Source of the DNA: Henriciella sp.
GTDB lineage: Bacteria > Pseudomonadota > Alphaproteobacteria > Caulobacterales > Hyphomonadaceae
Direction of reading: 5' to 3'
NCBI GenBank assembly: GCA_017642885.1
Contig: JAEPOM010000019.1
Coordinates: 1 to 64,000, forward strand
Length of the DNA stretch: 64,000 nucleotides
Notes under the pieces: generated by a model
Databases searched by the model: none
Seen by the model: only the letters and a program-made list of their open reading frames with translations
Told to the model about the DNA's origin: nothing
Shown here: piece after piece, positions 1 through 7,945 of the stretch
Numbering within the stretch: position 1 is the stretch's first letter
Layout: each line of letters opens with the position of its first letter
Program-made: the position numbers and the translations under genes

Positions 1-270
1 CCCCTCAATAAATCAAGCGGTGGACGTGAGCGGCTTGGGAAGATTACCCGAATGGGAGATCAATATCTAAGGAAGCTTCTCGTCACCGGCATGACCTCAC
101 GCGTCAGAGCTGCCAAGGCGCACCCGGAACGGGCTGATCGGTGGGTTGCCAGTCTGCTGGAACGAAAGCCAGTCCGCCTCGCAACCGTCGCCATGGCCAA
201 CAAGACGGCCCGCATTGTCTGGGCTGTGCTGACACGAAACGAACCCTACCGAAACCTGAGTGCCGCATAG
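1..270 (+). CDS. IS110-family transposase, C-terminal part (cut by window edge)
   Basis: The frame is open from base 1, so the N-terminal DEDD catalytic part lies outside the window. What remains matches the C-terminal half of IS110/IS116/IS902 transposases: an S-G-G-R-E-R-L-G-K-I stretch, then MGDQYLRKLLV, an AAKAHPERADRW segment and the typical closing ANKTARIVWAVL before the stop. These enzymes mobilise the element by a recombinase-like mechanism. IS110 elements lack ordinary terminal inverted repeats, so the element border cannot be set from this end alone. Whether the copy is intact cannot be judged here. Confidence 0.88.
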   Translation, partial: PLNKSSGGRERLGKITRMGDQYLRKLLVTGMTSRVRAAKAHPERADRWVASLLERKPVRLATVAMANKTARIVWAVLTRNEPYRNLSAA

Positions 271-707
271 GCGCCTGACACGAGGAGAAGGACACACGAA
301 CTTGCAAGGACGATGAGACATGATGGCAATCCGGGTCTACCCGGGAACCGAGACACCCCGACTAATGTCAAGGACATCGAATGTCCGCAAAGCAGAATGG
401 GACCAGGTTCGCGGAAACCATCAGGGCCAGCGGCAATTACCCCGCGATCAACAGGCCGGACACAAGACCGTACCAGACCAAGGCATGCCGAAACGTCAAA
501 AAGCCCTTGCAACGCAGGAGCCATCCACACAAGACATTAGGTCGGCTTCAGCTTTTGGCCGCTTCCGGCATTCATCCATCCCAATCCCCCGCTCAAGTCC
601 CTTCCTTCAAAACCGTGTTCCGTCAGCGTTCTATCCGCCAATCTGGACCCTGCTCGCTGGCTCGCCTACACTCCGCCGGGCTCGGGGGAGCAGGAAAGGG
701 ACGCATT
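271..707. other. Non-coding stretch after the IS110 transposase
   Basis: This gap of about 440 bases holds no convincing gene. The frame open from 381 runs into the gene at 708, but its first 109 codons look like read-through of non-coding DNA (rich in R, S, P, no family features) and lack a ribosome site. The first part probably includes the right end of the IS110 element. The last 20 bases hold the ribosome site (GGAAAGGG near 693-700) of the next gene. Confidence 0.5.
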
Positions 708-1178
708 ATGAAACTTCAACTGATCGCAATCGCGGCGCTCGGCGTCGGCGGGACCGCCCTTGCGCGGGATTTGCCGCAGCAGATGCAGCAGCTCGAATTG
801 CCGAAACAGGTCCAGGTGCCGCTCGATAAAGCGCCAGCCCTGAAAGACCTGACGGGGGCGAGCACCGGCCGCGCCGTCGGCTGTATCAAGCATCAGGTCT
901 ACAACATTCAGAGCCTGAGCCGGATCGCGACCATGTTCGTGCTCAAGACCTCTTCGGGCGATCAGCGCTTCAATTTTGAACCCGACGCCATCCGTCACCT
1001 GCCGACCGGGGCGCCTGTGCCCATCGCGTCGACCGGCGAGACCAATCGCTGGGACCGGGTCCTGACCACGCTGGAGCGCGCGGCAGCGGCAGATAAGCCG
1101 CTTCTGATCAATTACAATCTGCCAGGGCGCGAGGTCTACAGCATGCACGTCCAGTGGGAAGGCAATTGCGCGCCTTGA
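708..1178 (+). CDS. Small secreted protein of unknown function
   Basis: I do not recognise this 156-residue protein. It starts with a clear Sec signal peptide (MKLQLIAIAALGVGGTALA, cleavage likely after residue 19), so it should be periplasmic or outer-membrane associated. A QQMQQLELPKQVQVPLDKAP stretch follows, then a compact domain with only two cysteines (one near the middle, VGCIKHQ, one at the C-terminus, GNCAP) that could form a disulphide. The start at 708 is chosen because a purine-rich site, GGAAAGGG, lies 7 bases upstream and the signal peptide begins there; the frame itself is open farther upstream. Confidence 0.7.
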   Translation: MKLQLIAIAALGVGGTALARDLPQQMQQLELPKQVQVPLDKAPALKDLTGASTGRAVGCIKHQVYNIQSLSRIATMFVLKTSSGDQRFNFEPDAIRHLPTGAPVPIASTGETNRWDRVLTTLERAAAADKPLLINYNLPGREVYSMHVQWEGNCAP

Positions 1179-1212
1179 ACTGGGTGAGGCGGTTGGCATA
1201 GCAAACAGAAAA

Positions 1213-1237
1213 CCCCCGCACCGTTCTGGCGCGGGGG
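1213..1237 (-). terminator. Rho-independent terminator between convergent genes
   Basis: A 7-bp GC stem (CCCCCGC, 1213-1219, pairing with GCGGGGG, 1231-1237) closes an 11-base loop. The AAAA at 1209-1212 becomes a U-run when read on the minus strand, so it best serves the beta-barrel gene at 1269-1808; the hairpin may also slow plus-strand transcripts from 708-1178. Confidence 0.75.
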
Positions 1238-1268
1238 CTCGTCTGTCTTCGAAGAGACGTGGGTGAAA

Positions 1269-1808
1269 CTAGAATTTCACGCCAACGCCAATTGTGAAGG
1301 CATCGGCTTCAACATCTTCGATGTCGTAGCGGGTATAGTCGCCGCGAATGTAGATATTCTCGGCAACGTCGACGGTTCCGCCAACGCCGTAACCGGCGCC
1401 GGTTTCACTGTCAGATGCAGAGCCCAGGCCGGTGACTTCGGCTTCGAGTTCTGCCTGGACGATCCCGGCACGGGCGAACAGATTGATGTTTTCCGCGACA
1501 GGTAGCTGGGCCTTACCGTAGGCACCAACCAGATAGTTGAGGCCAAGTGATGCGGTGACACCGCCTTGCGTGGCCTCTTCATCATTGACGCCAAACGCGA
1601 GCTCGCCTTCGACGCCGAAGTTCGGGTGAAAGTCATAGCCGAGACGGCCAGACAACGCTCCGAGATCAATGTCAGCAGAGCCCACTCCGGTGTCTACATC
1701 AGTCGTGATGTGTGTGTAGCCACCATCCGCGTACCAGCCTTCTGCCAGAGCTGCGGGAGATACAGCGATTGCTGCGGTCAACATGAGTGTGGGAAGAAAC
1801 GTTTTCAT
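1269..1808 (-). CDS. Outer-membrane beta-barrel protein (OmpW/OmpA-barrel-like)
   Basis: The 179-residue product begins with a Sec signal peptide (MKTFLPTLMLTAAIAVSPAALA, cleaved about residue 22) and the mature part alternates hydrophobic and polar residues as in an eight-stranded outer-membrane barrel (outer membrane protein beta-barrel domain, OMP_b-brl). It has the glycine- and aromatic-rich strand pattern (GWYADGGYTHI, GYDFHPNFGVEGELAFG, YIRGDYTRYD) and ends in phenylalanine (GVGVKF), the BAM recognition signal. The periplasmic OmpA C-terminal domain is absent, so it is a barrel only. A ribosome site (GGAGAG, minus strand) precedes the start. The precise role, porin-like or structural, is not evident. 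Confidence 0.8.
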   Translation of the reverse strand: MKTFLPTLMLTAAIAVSPAALAEGWYADGGYTHITTDVDTGVGSADIDLGALSGRLGYDFHPNFGVEGELAFGVNDEEATQGGVTASLGLNYLVGAYGKAQLPVAENINLFARAGIVQAELEAEVTGLGSASDSETGAGYGVGGTVDVAENIYIRGDYTRYDIEDVEADAFTIGVGVKF

Positions 1809-2116
1809 TTTTTACTCTCCTGTATGCGCATGACGCGCAGAGGCGAGATCGGCTTCAAATGTGACCAGAATGTGATTTCCGAGCGTTGAGAATTCAAGCC
1901 ATTTCGGCGGTGTGGCAAATCGGCTACAGCGTTGTTAATGAACTGTTTTTAATGAAAAACGAAGCGTTGAAAAATAAGATTCATTCGCAAGGGTTTAGCT
2001 CGGAAAGCTCATCCACCTGCGAGAGGAAAATGAACCGAAGAGTCAATTTCGCGCAGCCTGATTCGTCTGGATAGGAACGGGGCTGTTCCCCGGTCATTCC
2101 GGAGGAGGAAAATCAT
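1809..2116. other. Divergent intergenic region, AT-rich
   Basis: About 300 bases separate two divergent genes and hold both promoters. The centre (about 1905-1985) is markedly AT-richer than its surroundings and contains a short inverted repeat, GTTTTT-AATG-AAAAAC. A strong ribosome site (GGAGGAGGAAA, from 2100) belongs to the gene at 2117. A 62-codon frame at 1886-2074 has no ribosome site or recognisable product and was not called. Confidence 0.5.
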
Positions 2117-2608
2117 ATGACCAAATCAAAACTCGCCGCACTCGGGATTCTATCGGCATCGATCGGACCGGTGACAAATTCGGACGTTACGCCAGACGCG
2201 GCCTTCGCTTACTTTGGGACCTGGAGCGGCCCCTGTGTCGCCCGCGGTCTGGAAGCTACCTGTACATCAATCTGGCGACCGGGACTCAGCACGAACCATG
2301 TCGTGCAAGACTACTCGATTGTGCTTGCGATGGACGGGGTACCCATCTTCGCCGGACGCGGTCTCTACCGGTTCGAAGAGGGGGCGATAGATGGCGTCTG
2401 GGAAGATTCACGAGGCGCGATCCTGGATCTGTCGGGGCGTTATGATGATAATTCTCTGACAATTGTGTGGGTCGATCCGCAGACAGAGATTGGTCGCTCC
2501 GTGTACACGTGGAGCGATGGGGGATTGAAATCGACGGATTTTGTTCTGACCGATGCGGGCTGGCGCGATTTCATGACTGTCGAGTACCCAACGCACAGCC
2601 TGAGATGA
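2117..2608 (+). CDS. Hypothetical protein
   Basis: I do not recognise this 163-residue protein. It starts after a near-ideal ribosome site (GGAGGAGGAAAATCAT). The first 30 residues are mildly hydrophobic (KLAALGILSASIGPVT) and may be a weak or degenerate signal peptide. The rest is rich in beta-forming segments with repeated aromatic-glycine pairs (FGTWSGPC, YRFEEGAIDGVWED, LSGRYDDNSLTIVWVD), which suggests a lipocalin-like or heme-binding-like small barrel; this is inference from pattern only. It ends 31 bases before the VOC gene and could be cotranscribed with it. Confidence 0.6.
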   Translation: MTKSKLAALGILSASIGPVTNSDVTPDAAFAYFGTWSGPCVARGLEATCTSIWRPGLSTNHVVQDYSIVLAMDGVPIFAGRGLYRFEEGAIDGVWEDSRGAILDLSGRYDDNSLTIVWVDPQTEIGRSVYTWSDGGLKSTDFVLTDAGWRDFMTVEYPTHSLR

Positions 2609-2639
2609 CAAAAACTTAAGCAATTGCTACAGCATCGGC

Positions 2640-3050
2640 ATGCCGCCATTTCATCTCGCTTTTCCCGTCCATGATCTAAGCGCCGCGCGTGAGTTCTACG
2701 GGGGGCTGCTGGGCTGCCTTGAGGGGCGATCGAGCGAGCATTGGGTCGACTTCGACTTTTTTGGCCATCAGATTGTTGCGCATCTCGCGCCGAGCGAATG
2801 TGCTGAGGGCCAAAAATCGGACGTCGACGGCAAGCAGGTGCCGGTCCGGCATTTCGGTCTGGTGCTTGATATGGAGACCTGGGCAGGTCTGGCCGAGCGA
2901 TTAACCGACAGGGTCGAGTTTGTGATCGAGCCGTATGTTCGTTTCAAAGGCGAACCCGGCGAGCAGGCGACCATGTTCTTCCGTGATCCGTCCGGCAACG
3001 CGATCGAGTTAAAAGCCTTCGCGGATATGGGGCAACTCTTCGCGGCATGA
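2640..3050 (+). CDS. VOC-family (glyoxalase/extradiol dioxygenase-like) protein
   Basis: The 136-residue product fits the vicinal oxygen chelate fold, with the opening module FHLAFPVHDLSAAREFYGGLLGC and the closing metal-site motif FFRDPSGNAIELKAF. His near residue 4 and Glu in IELK are the expected metal ligands. It resembles the predicted extradiol-dioxygenase subgroup more than glyoxalase I; the substrate is unknown. No strong ribosome site is seen before ATG 2640, so coupling to the upstream gene is possible. The next gene, a membrane protein, begins 22 bases downstream. Confidence 0.8.
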   Translation: MPPFHLAFPVHDLSAAREFYGGLLGCLEGRSSEHWVDFDFFGHQIVAHLAPSECAEGQKSDVDGKQVPVRHFGLVLDMETWAGLAERLTDRVEFVIEPYVRFKGEPGEQATMFFRDPSGNAIELKAFADMGQLFAA

Positions 3051-3072
3051 CATTCAATTGGGGGAGGGAGGA

Positions 3073-3480
3073 ATGGAACTATTCGAGCGATTTTTCGAAG
3101 ACGTACTGACTCGCAGCCCGGAGTGGAAACTCATCCTTCTCCAGGTGCTGGGGGGGACGCTCTCGATTGCGGTTCTGTTCGGTTTGGTTCGCCACGAAGC
3201 CCGCGCCATTGTGTTTGGTACAATGATGGGGCTCGCCATGACATTCGTCGTGTACAGCCAGTTTGGCTTCACCCGCATCATCGGGGTCGGTCAAATTCTG
3301 TTCTGGACGCCGACTCTGTTCTATATGGCGTCACTGCAGGGCACCGTCACAGTGTCCCGGACCTGGTTCGGTCGTTGGCTCTGGATTGCGATTGCCGTGA
3401 TGGGGGTGACGCTCGCGCTGAGTTATGGTGACCTCTTTCGCTACATGATGGGAGACCGGCTGGAAATCGCGGGATTGTGA
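3073..3480 (+). CDS. Small integral membrane protein of unknown function
   Basis: This 135-residue protein has about four hydrophobic segments (around residues 20-36, 44-62, 70-88 and 102-118) joined by short loops, so it is an inner-membrane protein. No family is recognised. ATG 3073 was preferred over an in-frame TTG at 3058 because a GGGGAG ribosome site lies six bases before it. It follows the VOC gene closely and ends only three bases from the convergent SnoaL-like gene. Confidence 0.65.
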   Translation: MELFERFFEDVLTRSPEWKLILLQVLGGTLSIAVLFGLVRHEARAIVFGTMMGLAMTFVVYSQFGFTRIIGVGQILFWTPTLFYMASLQGTVTVSRTWFGRWLWIAIAVMGVTLALSYGDLFRYMMGDRLEIAGL

Positions 3481-3483
3481 GTG

Positions 3484-3942
3484 TCAGTTGAACATTTCCC
3501 AGTGAACCAGCCAAGCATCGTCCACTTTCTTCCAGACAATCACGGATTGCCCTCCGCCAATTGCGTCACCGTCGGAATAGGTCTGGTAGAAATCGTGCGA
3601 GATGATCGTGTCCGGACCGGCGAAGAAGACGGTTTTCTCATCAATGCTGAGGCCATTCATGGTCTCGAATGCCGTTTCCCAATATTCGCGTTGCGCCGAA
3701 CGTCCTTCGACATTGGCACGACCGGGACGGAAAACTGCGTAGTCCTCTGTGTGGAGCGCGATCAAGCTGTCGACATCCTGTTCGGCGACGAGTTGTTCGT
3801 AATATGTATTGCGCGCCTGAACGATCGCCATGGCTTCTGCATCGCTCGGCTGAGTGTTTATTTGGGCGGTTACGTCCGTTGCATTGACGGTCACGCATCC
3901 GGTCAATGACAGGGCAGCCAGCGCTCCGATAATAATTCTCAT
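3484..3942 (-). CDS. SnoaL-like / DUF4440 lipoprotein
   Basis: The 152-residue product carries a lipoprotein signal (MRIIIGALAALSLTGC, lipobox LTGC) and then an NTF2-like fold of the SnoaL/DUF4440 type: an N-terminal helix with YYEQLVAEQDVDSLIALHTEDYAVFRPG, a central REYWETAFETMNG helix and a C-terminal sheet with QSVIVWKKVDDAWLVHWEMFN. Such proteins bind or isomerise small molecules, but the ligand cannot be told. ATG 3942 is preferred to TTG 3954 because GGGGATCGA lies directly before it. It follows fdxA on the same strand after about 80 bases. Confidence 0.75.
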   Translation of the reverse strand: MRIIIGALAALSLTGCVTVNATDVTAQINTQPSDAEAMAIVQARNTYYEQLVAEQDVDSLIALHTEDYAVFRPGRANVEGRSAQREYWETAFETMNGLSIDEKTVFFAGPDTIISHDFYQTYSDGDAIGGGQSVIVWKKVDDAWLVHWEMFN

Positions 3943-4022
3943 TTCGATCCCCAATTACAAGACTTCAAGCGCCAGTGTTCGGGCCTTCCGGTCCGATCGT
4001 CAATGTCCAAGGATTAGAGACG

Positions 4023-4364
4023 CTAGTCGCCCTCGCCGGGATTCGGGCTGAAAAATTCTGCGAGTTTGTTGGTTTTTTGCGCAAATTCTTCACGGTCAGC
4101 CGGGGGTTCTTTCATCCGCGTGATGTTCGGCCACACCTTTGCGTACTCGGTGTTGAGCTTCAACCATTTGGCGTCCGGATCATCCTCAGTGTCTGGCTTG
4201 ATCGCTTCGACCGGGCACTCCGGTTCGCAGACCCCGCAATCGATGCACTCATCAGGGTGAATAACGAGCATGTTTTCACCTTCGTAGAAGCAATCCACTG
4301 GGCAAACTTCTACGCAGTCCATATACTTGCAACGGATGCAGGCATCCAAAACGATATAGGTCAT
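4023..4364 (-). CDS. fdxA: 7Fe ferredoxin FdxA
   Basis: The 113-residue protein is a seven-iron ferredoxin carrying one [3Fe-4S] and one [4Fe-4S] cluster for low-potential electron transfer in the cytoplasm. Cysteines sit at 9, 12, 17, 21 and 25 and at 40, 43, 46 and 50, in the contexts C-I-R-C-K-Y-M-D-C and [12 protein letters not shown]. Length and C-terminal extension ([15 protein letters not shown]) match the alphaproteobacterial FdxA family. It lies downstream of the helicase, S4 and TerB-like genes; in many alphaproteobacteria fdxA follows the S4 gene and precedes carD, which is not seen here. Confidence 0.95.
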   Translation of the reverse strand: MTYIVLDACIRCKYMDCVEVCPVDCFYEGENMLVIHPDECIDCGVCEPECPVEAIKPDTEDDPDAKWLKLNTEYAKVWPNITRMKEPPADREEFAQKTNKLAEFFSPNPGEGD

Positions 4365-4436
4365 TCAACAGCTCTGTATTCTTAGTGCAGCGCAGCACAT
4401 GGCTTCGGAGGTCTCACAAGTCAATGCATCTGACTG

Positions 4437-4880
4437 TCACGGAGCGTTTAGTTCTGCTCTCTTCTTTGCGTGCGCACGCGTGACGTCATCCACATGCAAA
4501 AGGCTGGCCACGTGTCGAATGAAGGATTCTTCGTATTTACAGGCCTCTCCATCCGCGAACGAGACGCGATACAGGCCTTCGATCACCCGAGCGCGCTCGG
4601 TTTGGGGCAGCGTTTTGACATGACGGGTCAGAGCGTGAGTGTCCGTAGCCTCTTCGGCGATGAGTTCGCCGCGCTGCAACACTTCGTCCGCCCGATCCGC
4701 TGTCATATCGAGGCTGGTCACGAGAATCTCGGCGATCATATCGCTTTCGAGATTTGCGTATACGCCGTCCACCAAAGCCGCTTCGACGAGTAGCGCCGCG
4801 GCCGCTTCATAAGGATCCAGGTCACGAACCGGGGGTTCAGGGCGTGATCCACCAAATAAACGAGAGAAAAAACCTGCCAT
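4437..4880 (-). CDS. TerB-family (tellurite resistance-like) protein
   Basis: The 147-residue protein has the all-helical TerB domain: an EAAAALLVEAALVDGVYANLESDMIAEIL opening (residues about 25-53) with the acidic metal-binding D-G repeats, and a second half VIEGLYRVSFADGEACKYEESFIRHVASLL that mirrors the first. The N-terminus (MAGFFSRLFGG) is the usual short amphipathic leader. TerB-like proteins are thought to bind divalent metal near the membrane; the real role is unsettled. It begins 8 bases after the S4 gene ends and is very likely in the same transcript. Confidence 0.82.
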   Translation of the reverse strand: MAGFFSRLFGGSRPEPPVRDLDPYEAAAALLVEAALVDGVYANLESDMIAEILVTSLDMTADRADEVLQRGELIAEEATDTHALTRHVKTLPQTERARVIEGLYRVSFADGEACKYEESFIRHVASLLHVDDVTRAHAKKRAELNAP

Positions 4881-4888
4881 GGAAAGTC

Positions 4889-5182
4889 TTATGCGCTGGC
4901 GTCGATCCGTCTGTAAAGAGTTTGCGCTTCGGCGGCGGGTCCGCGCCGTTCGCCAACTTGCAGCACTTCAACCGTTTCGATTGACTTGGCTTTGTAGAAG
5001 GTCAGGACATCGCCGGCGCTCACGCGCTGTCCTGCCTTTCCGGTTTTTCGGGTTTGGCCATTGCGCGTGATGCGTATCCCTTTTCGCGTGACATAGTCCG
5101 TCGCCAGAGCTCGGGTTTTAAAGAAACGCGCGCGCCAGAGCCAGATATCAACGCGAACCTCATCGTTCGCACTCTCACTCAT
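4889..5182 (-). CDS. S4-domain RNA-binding protein (HslR-like)
   Basis: This 97-residue protein is an isolated S4 RNA-binding domain: VRVDIWLWRARFFKTRALATDYVTRKGIRITRNG is the canonical helix-turn-strand module, as in HslR of the heat-shock ribosome-rescue pathway. It overlaps the 3' end of the helicase gene by eight bases, which implies translational coupling and a joint role in RNA or ribosome handling. The fusion of these two genes into a pair is common in alphaproteobacteria. Confidence 0.87.
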   Translation of the reverse strand: MSESANDEVRVDIWLWRARFFKTRALATDYVTRKGIRITRNGQTRKTGKAGQRVSAGDVLTFYKAKSIETVEVLQVGERRGPAAEAQTLYRRIDASA

Positions 5183-7907
5183 TCGTGGCGCTGCCGTCCG
5201 TTACGGGAGCTTCGGAAGGGGGCGCATTTGTTTCCGCTTCAACAGGTTTTGGATCTGGCTTTGGCTTCTTGGGCTTGCGTTTTTTTGGTGGAGATTTTTG
5301 CTTCTCCGGGAGCAAAGCCGCCAATGCTGCGAACGGACTATCGGGATCGGGTTCGCGGCGGGCCGGCCGGCGGTTCTGATTTTGGTGTCGCGGCTTGCCC
5401 GATGTACGTTCCTGTTTCTTGCGCGGTCCACTTTTGCGTTGAGTATTCCGCGCATCCTTGCGTGCGGTCCGGCGCTGCTCCTGAGCTTCGACATGCGCTT
5501 TAGACTGGAACCGCCAGAGGGTTACAGCACCTGTTTCCGGATCTTTCTCAGCAGGCGCAATTCGAAACCCCTTCAGGACGTTGTGAAAATCCTCAAGCGG
5601 GCAAGAGACCATCGAAGCAAGTTCCGGGGGGATTGCAAACTTGGCCTGATCAGCTTCCTTGCGCCGCTTTGAAAGCTCCCATCCGAGGCGTTCAGCGAGG
5701 TCGGCCCGGACAGCGCGCTTGCCGAAACGCAGATATCCTTGCGCCGTCAGATCTTCATCTGGCCAGCTTCCATCGAGTTCGAAGCTGCCAGCACCCTCGG
5801 GGGCGGTCTTGCGCACGCGCCCATCTGAAAGCGACAAGAGGATCGAGATCATTTTTTGTGCCGCAGGCTTTTGCGCATCCGGAATGTGCGCGGCGATGCG
5901 ACCGGAACGAATTCCCGCTTCTTTCAGCTTGGTCCGATCCTCGGGGCCTGGAAGCAACGCGCGGTCTTCACCGCGCAGATCGCAGGCGGCCCCGCTTTCG
6001 ACCAGGCGAAAGGCAAGCCCGCGGGCGAGCCCGTCAAGGGTGGAGTCGTCAGTCGAGAATTTGAGCTTGAAATGCGTCGGCAGACGTTTCTCGATTTCTG
6101 TGCCCAACCATTCATTGACGCGCGTCGTTGCGGCATCCTGCTGGTGCTGCTCTGCATCTTGTCCGCCGATCAGCTTTGCCGATGGAGCCAGCCAATGGGG
6201 TCCGGCGTTTACCTGAGCGATAGGCGCGGTGTCCCAGACGATTTGAGAGGCGTCATTTATCGACAGGGCGGTTTCTGGCGCTCCGGCGATAGCTTTGAGA
6301 CGATCGGCGATCACGGGTTCGAGCGCTTGCATTGCTGCATGGCGAAGTGTTTTGCCTTCAAGCTCTGATGCGCTGGCGTCAGGCTCAAAGGTCAGTCCAA
6401 CCAGTTTGCCAACTACGTGGCCTTCAATCGTCACTTCTCCGGTGTCGGATACGTCGGTGCTCAAGAGGTCTTCCCTTTTCAGCCCAGCAATCAGGGCGGT
6501 TGTTCTGCGATCGACAAATCGCTGCGTGAGGGCGTCGTGTAGCGCATCAGACAAGCGATCTTCAATATCCCGCGTTCTTTCGCGCCAATATTCAGGATTT
6601 TCAAGCCAATCATGTCTGAAACTTGCGTAAGTCCAAGTGCGAATCATTGCCAGGCGCTGCTGTAACAGACCAATGTCACCGATCGTAACATCCAGTGCTT
6701 TCAGGCGCTCATCCATCGCCGTATCGCCAAGACGCGCATCCGGATCCGACAGGGTCTCAGCGAGTCCCAGCACGAGCCGGCCATGTCCTTCATGACCCGC
6801 TTTTCGAAAATCGGGAAGACGGGCAAGATCCCACAAGCGTCTCACATTGCGGTCGCCGCGAACCTCAGGCCCAATCGCGCCGTCTTCAGCCATTCTGCGG
6901 AGCACCCATTCGTCTAACCCGTAAGGATTCTGACGCAAGCATTCACGCGGGCTCGGGCGTGCCAGGCTGGCAATCAGGGTTTTGATCGAGCGATAATCGA
7001 GATTGCTGTTGCGCCACATAAGGTCGGTAACCGGGTCATAGCGATGATCTTCGATGGCGCGTATGAGCTCGTCCTCAAAGGGCGGACAATCATTGCTCTC
7101 TCCGAACGCGCCATCATCTCGAAATCGGCCCGCACGACCTGCGATCTGGCCCATTTCTGCGTTGCTTAGCCAACGATGGCGCCGGCCGTCGAATTTGGAC
7201 CGTCCTGCGAATGCGATCCGGTCGACATCGAGATTCAGTCCCATCCCAATCGCATCGGTGGCAACGAGGTGGTCCACCTCTCCGGATTGATACAGCTCCA
7301 CCTGGGCATTTCGTGTGCGGGGGCTAAGGCCGCCCATCACCACCGCGCAACCTCCCTTCTGTCGCCGTAGCACTTCGGCAATCGCGTATACTTTATCTGC
7401 ACTGAAAGCGACGATGGCTGATCGTTTTGGGAGTTTTGTGATCTTCTTCTGACCGGCATAAGTCAGGGTCGAGAAACGTTCTCTGACATCAGTTGCAATG
7501 TCGAAATCGAGCTCGCGTAATACTTCGCGCATGGTTTCGGCGCCGAGGAGCAGTGTTTCCTGTGTGCCGCGCGCATGCAGGATGCGATCAGTGAATACGT
7601 GCCCGCGATCTTGGTCTTCAGCGATCTGGATTTCATCGACCGCCAGAAACTCTACCGAAACATCTACTGGCATGGACTCGACAGTGCATATCCAATAGCG
7701 GGCTTTGTCCGGAACAATGCGTTCCTCGCCGGTGATCAGCGCGACGGCCCGCTCACCTTTCATCTCGACCACCCGGTCATACACCTCACGTGCGAGCAGG
7801 CGCAGGGGTAGGCCGATCATACCGGTCGTGTGCCCCAGCATGCGATCAAGCGCGTAATGGGTCTTACCCGTATTCGTCGGGCCGAGAATGGCTTTGAGAA
7901 TGGCCAT
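5175..7907 (-). CDS. SUV3-like DExH RNA helicase
   Basis: The 910-residue protein is a superfamily 2 helicase of the mitochondrial SUV3 type. It shows the Walker A motif GPTNTGKT (residues 9-16), a DExH-like box VDEIQIAED, motif III region LLLGAETM and motif VI IAGRAGRFRDDG. A long C-terminal extension ends in a basic, low-complexity tail (RRTARKDARNTQRKSGPRK, then a KKRKPKKPKPDPKP block) likely to contact RNA. By homology it unwinds structured RNA, perhaps with a degradosome exonuclease. It heads a coupled set with the S4 gene and begins about 38 bases after the glycosyltransferase gene ends. Confidence 0.9.
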   Translation of the reverse strand: MAILKAILGPTNTGKTHYALDRMLGHTTGMIGLPLRLLAREVYDRVVEMKGERAVALITGEERIVPDKARYWICTVESMPVDVSVEFLAVDEIQIAEDQDRGHVFTDRILHARGTQETLLLGAETMREVLRELDFDIATDVRERFSTLTYAGQKKITKLPKRSAIVAFSADKVYAIAEVLRRQKGGCAVVMGGLSPRTRNAQVELYQSGEVDHLVATDAIGMGLNLDVDRIAFAGRSKFDGRRHRWLSNAEMGQIAGRAGRFRDDGAFGESNDCPPFEDELIRAIEDHRYDPVTDLMWRNSNLDYRSIKTLIASLARPSPRECLRQNPYGLDEWVLRRMAEDGAIGPEVRGDRNVRRLWDLARLPDFRKAGHEGHGRLVLGLAETLSDPDARLGDTAMDERLKALDVTIGDIGLLQQRLAMIRTWTYASFRHDWLENPEYWRERTRDIEDRLSDALHDALTQRFVDRRTTALIAGLKREDLLSTDVSDTGEVTIEGHVVGKLVGLTFEPDASASELEGKTLRHAAMQALEPVIADRLKAIAGAPETALSINDASQIVWDTAPIAQVNAGPHWLAPSAKLIGGQDAEQHQQDAATTRVNEWLGTEIEKRLPTHFKLKFSTDDSTLDGLARGLAFRLVESGAACDLRGEDRALLPGPEDRTKLKEAGIRSGRIAAHIPDAQKPAAQKMISILLSLSDGRVRKTAPEGAGSFELDGSWPDEDLTAQGYLRFGKRAVRADLAERLGWELSKRRKEADQAKFAIPPELASMVSCPLEDFHNVLKGFRIAPAEKDPETGAVTLWRFQSKAHVEAQEQRRTARKDARNTQRKSGPRKKQERTSGKPRHQNQNRRPARREPDPDSPFAALAALLPEKQKSPPKKRKPKKPKPDPKPVEAETNAPPSEAPVTDGSATNE

Positions 7908-7945
7908 GAGGGGAGCTTATGGAGTCCGTTCGGAGGGAAGACCAG

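Noticed and set aside
381-707. N-terminal extension of the secreted protein at 708
   Set aside because: The frame is open, but the sequence is R/S/P-rich without homology features, while a ribosome site and signal peptide start at 708.
666-1199. 177-codon minus-strand frame opposite the secreted protein
   Set aside because: It mirrors the plus-strand gene, has no ribosome site and no family features.
1886-2074. 62-codon plus-strand frame in the divergent intergenic region
   Set aside because: No ribosome site, odd composition and it lies in AT-rich promoter DNA.
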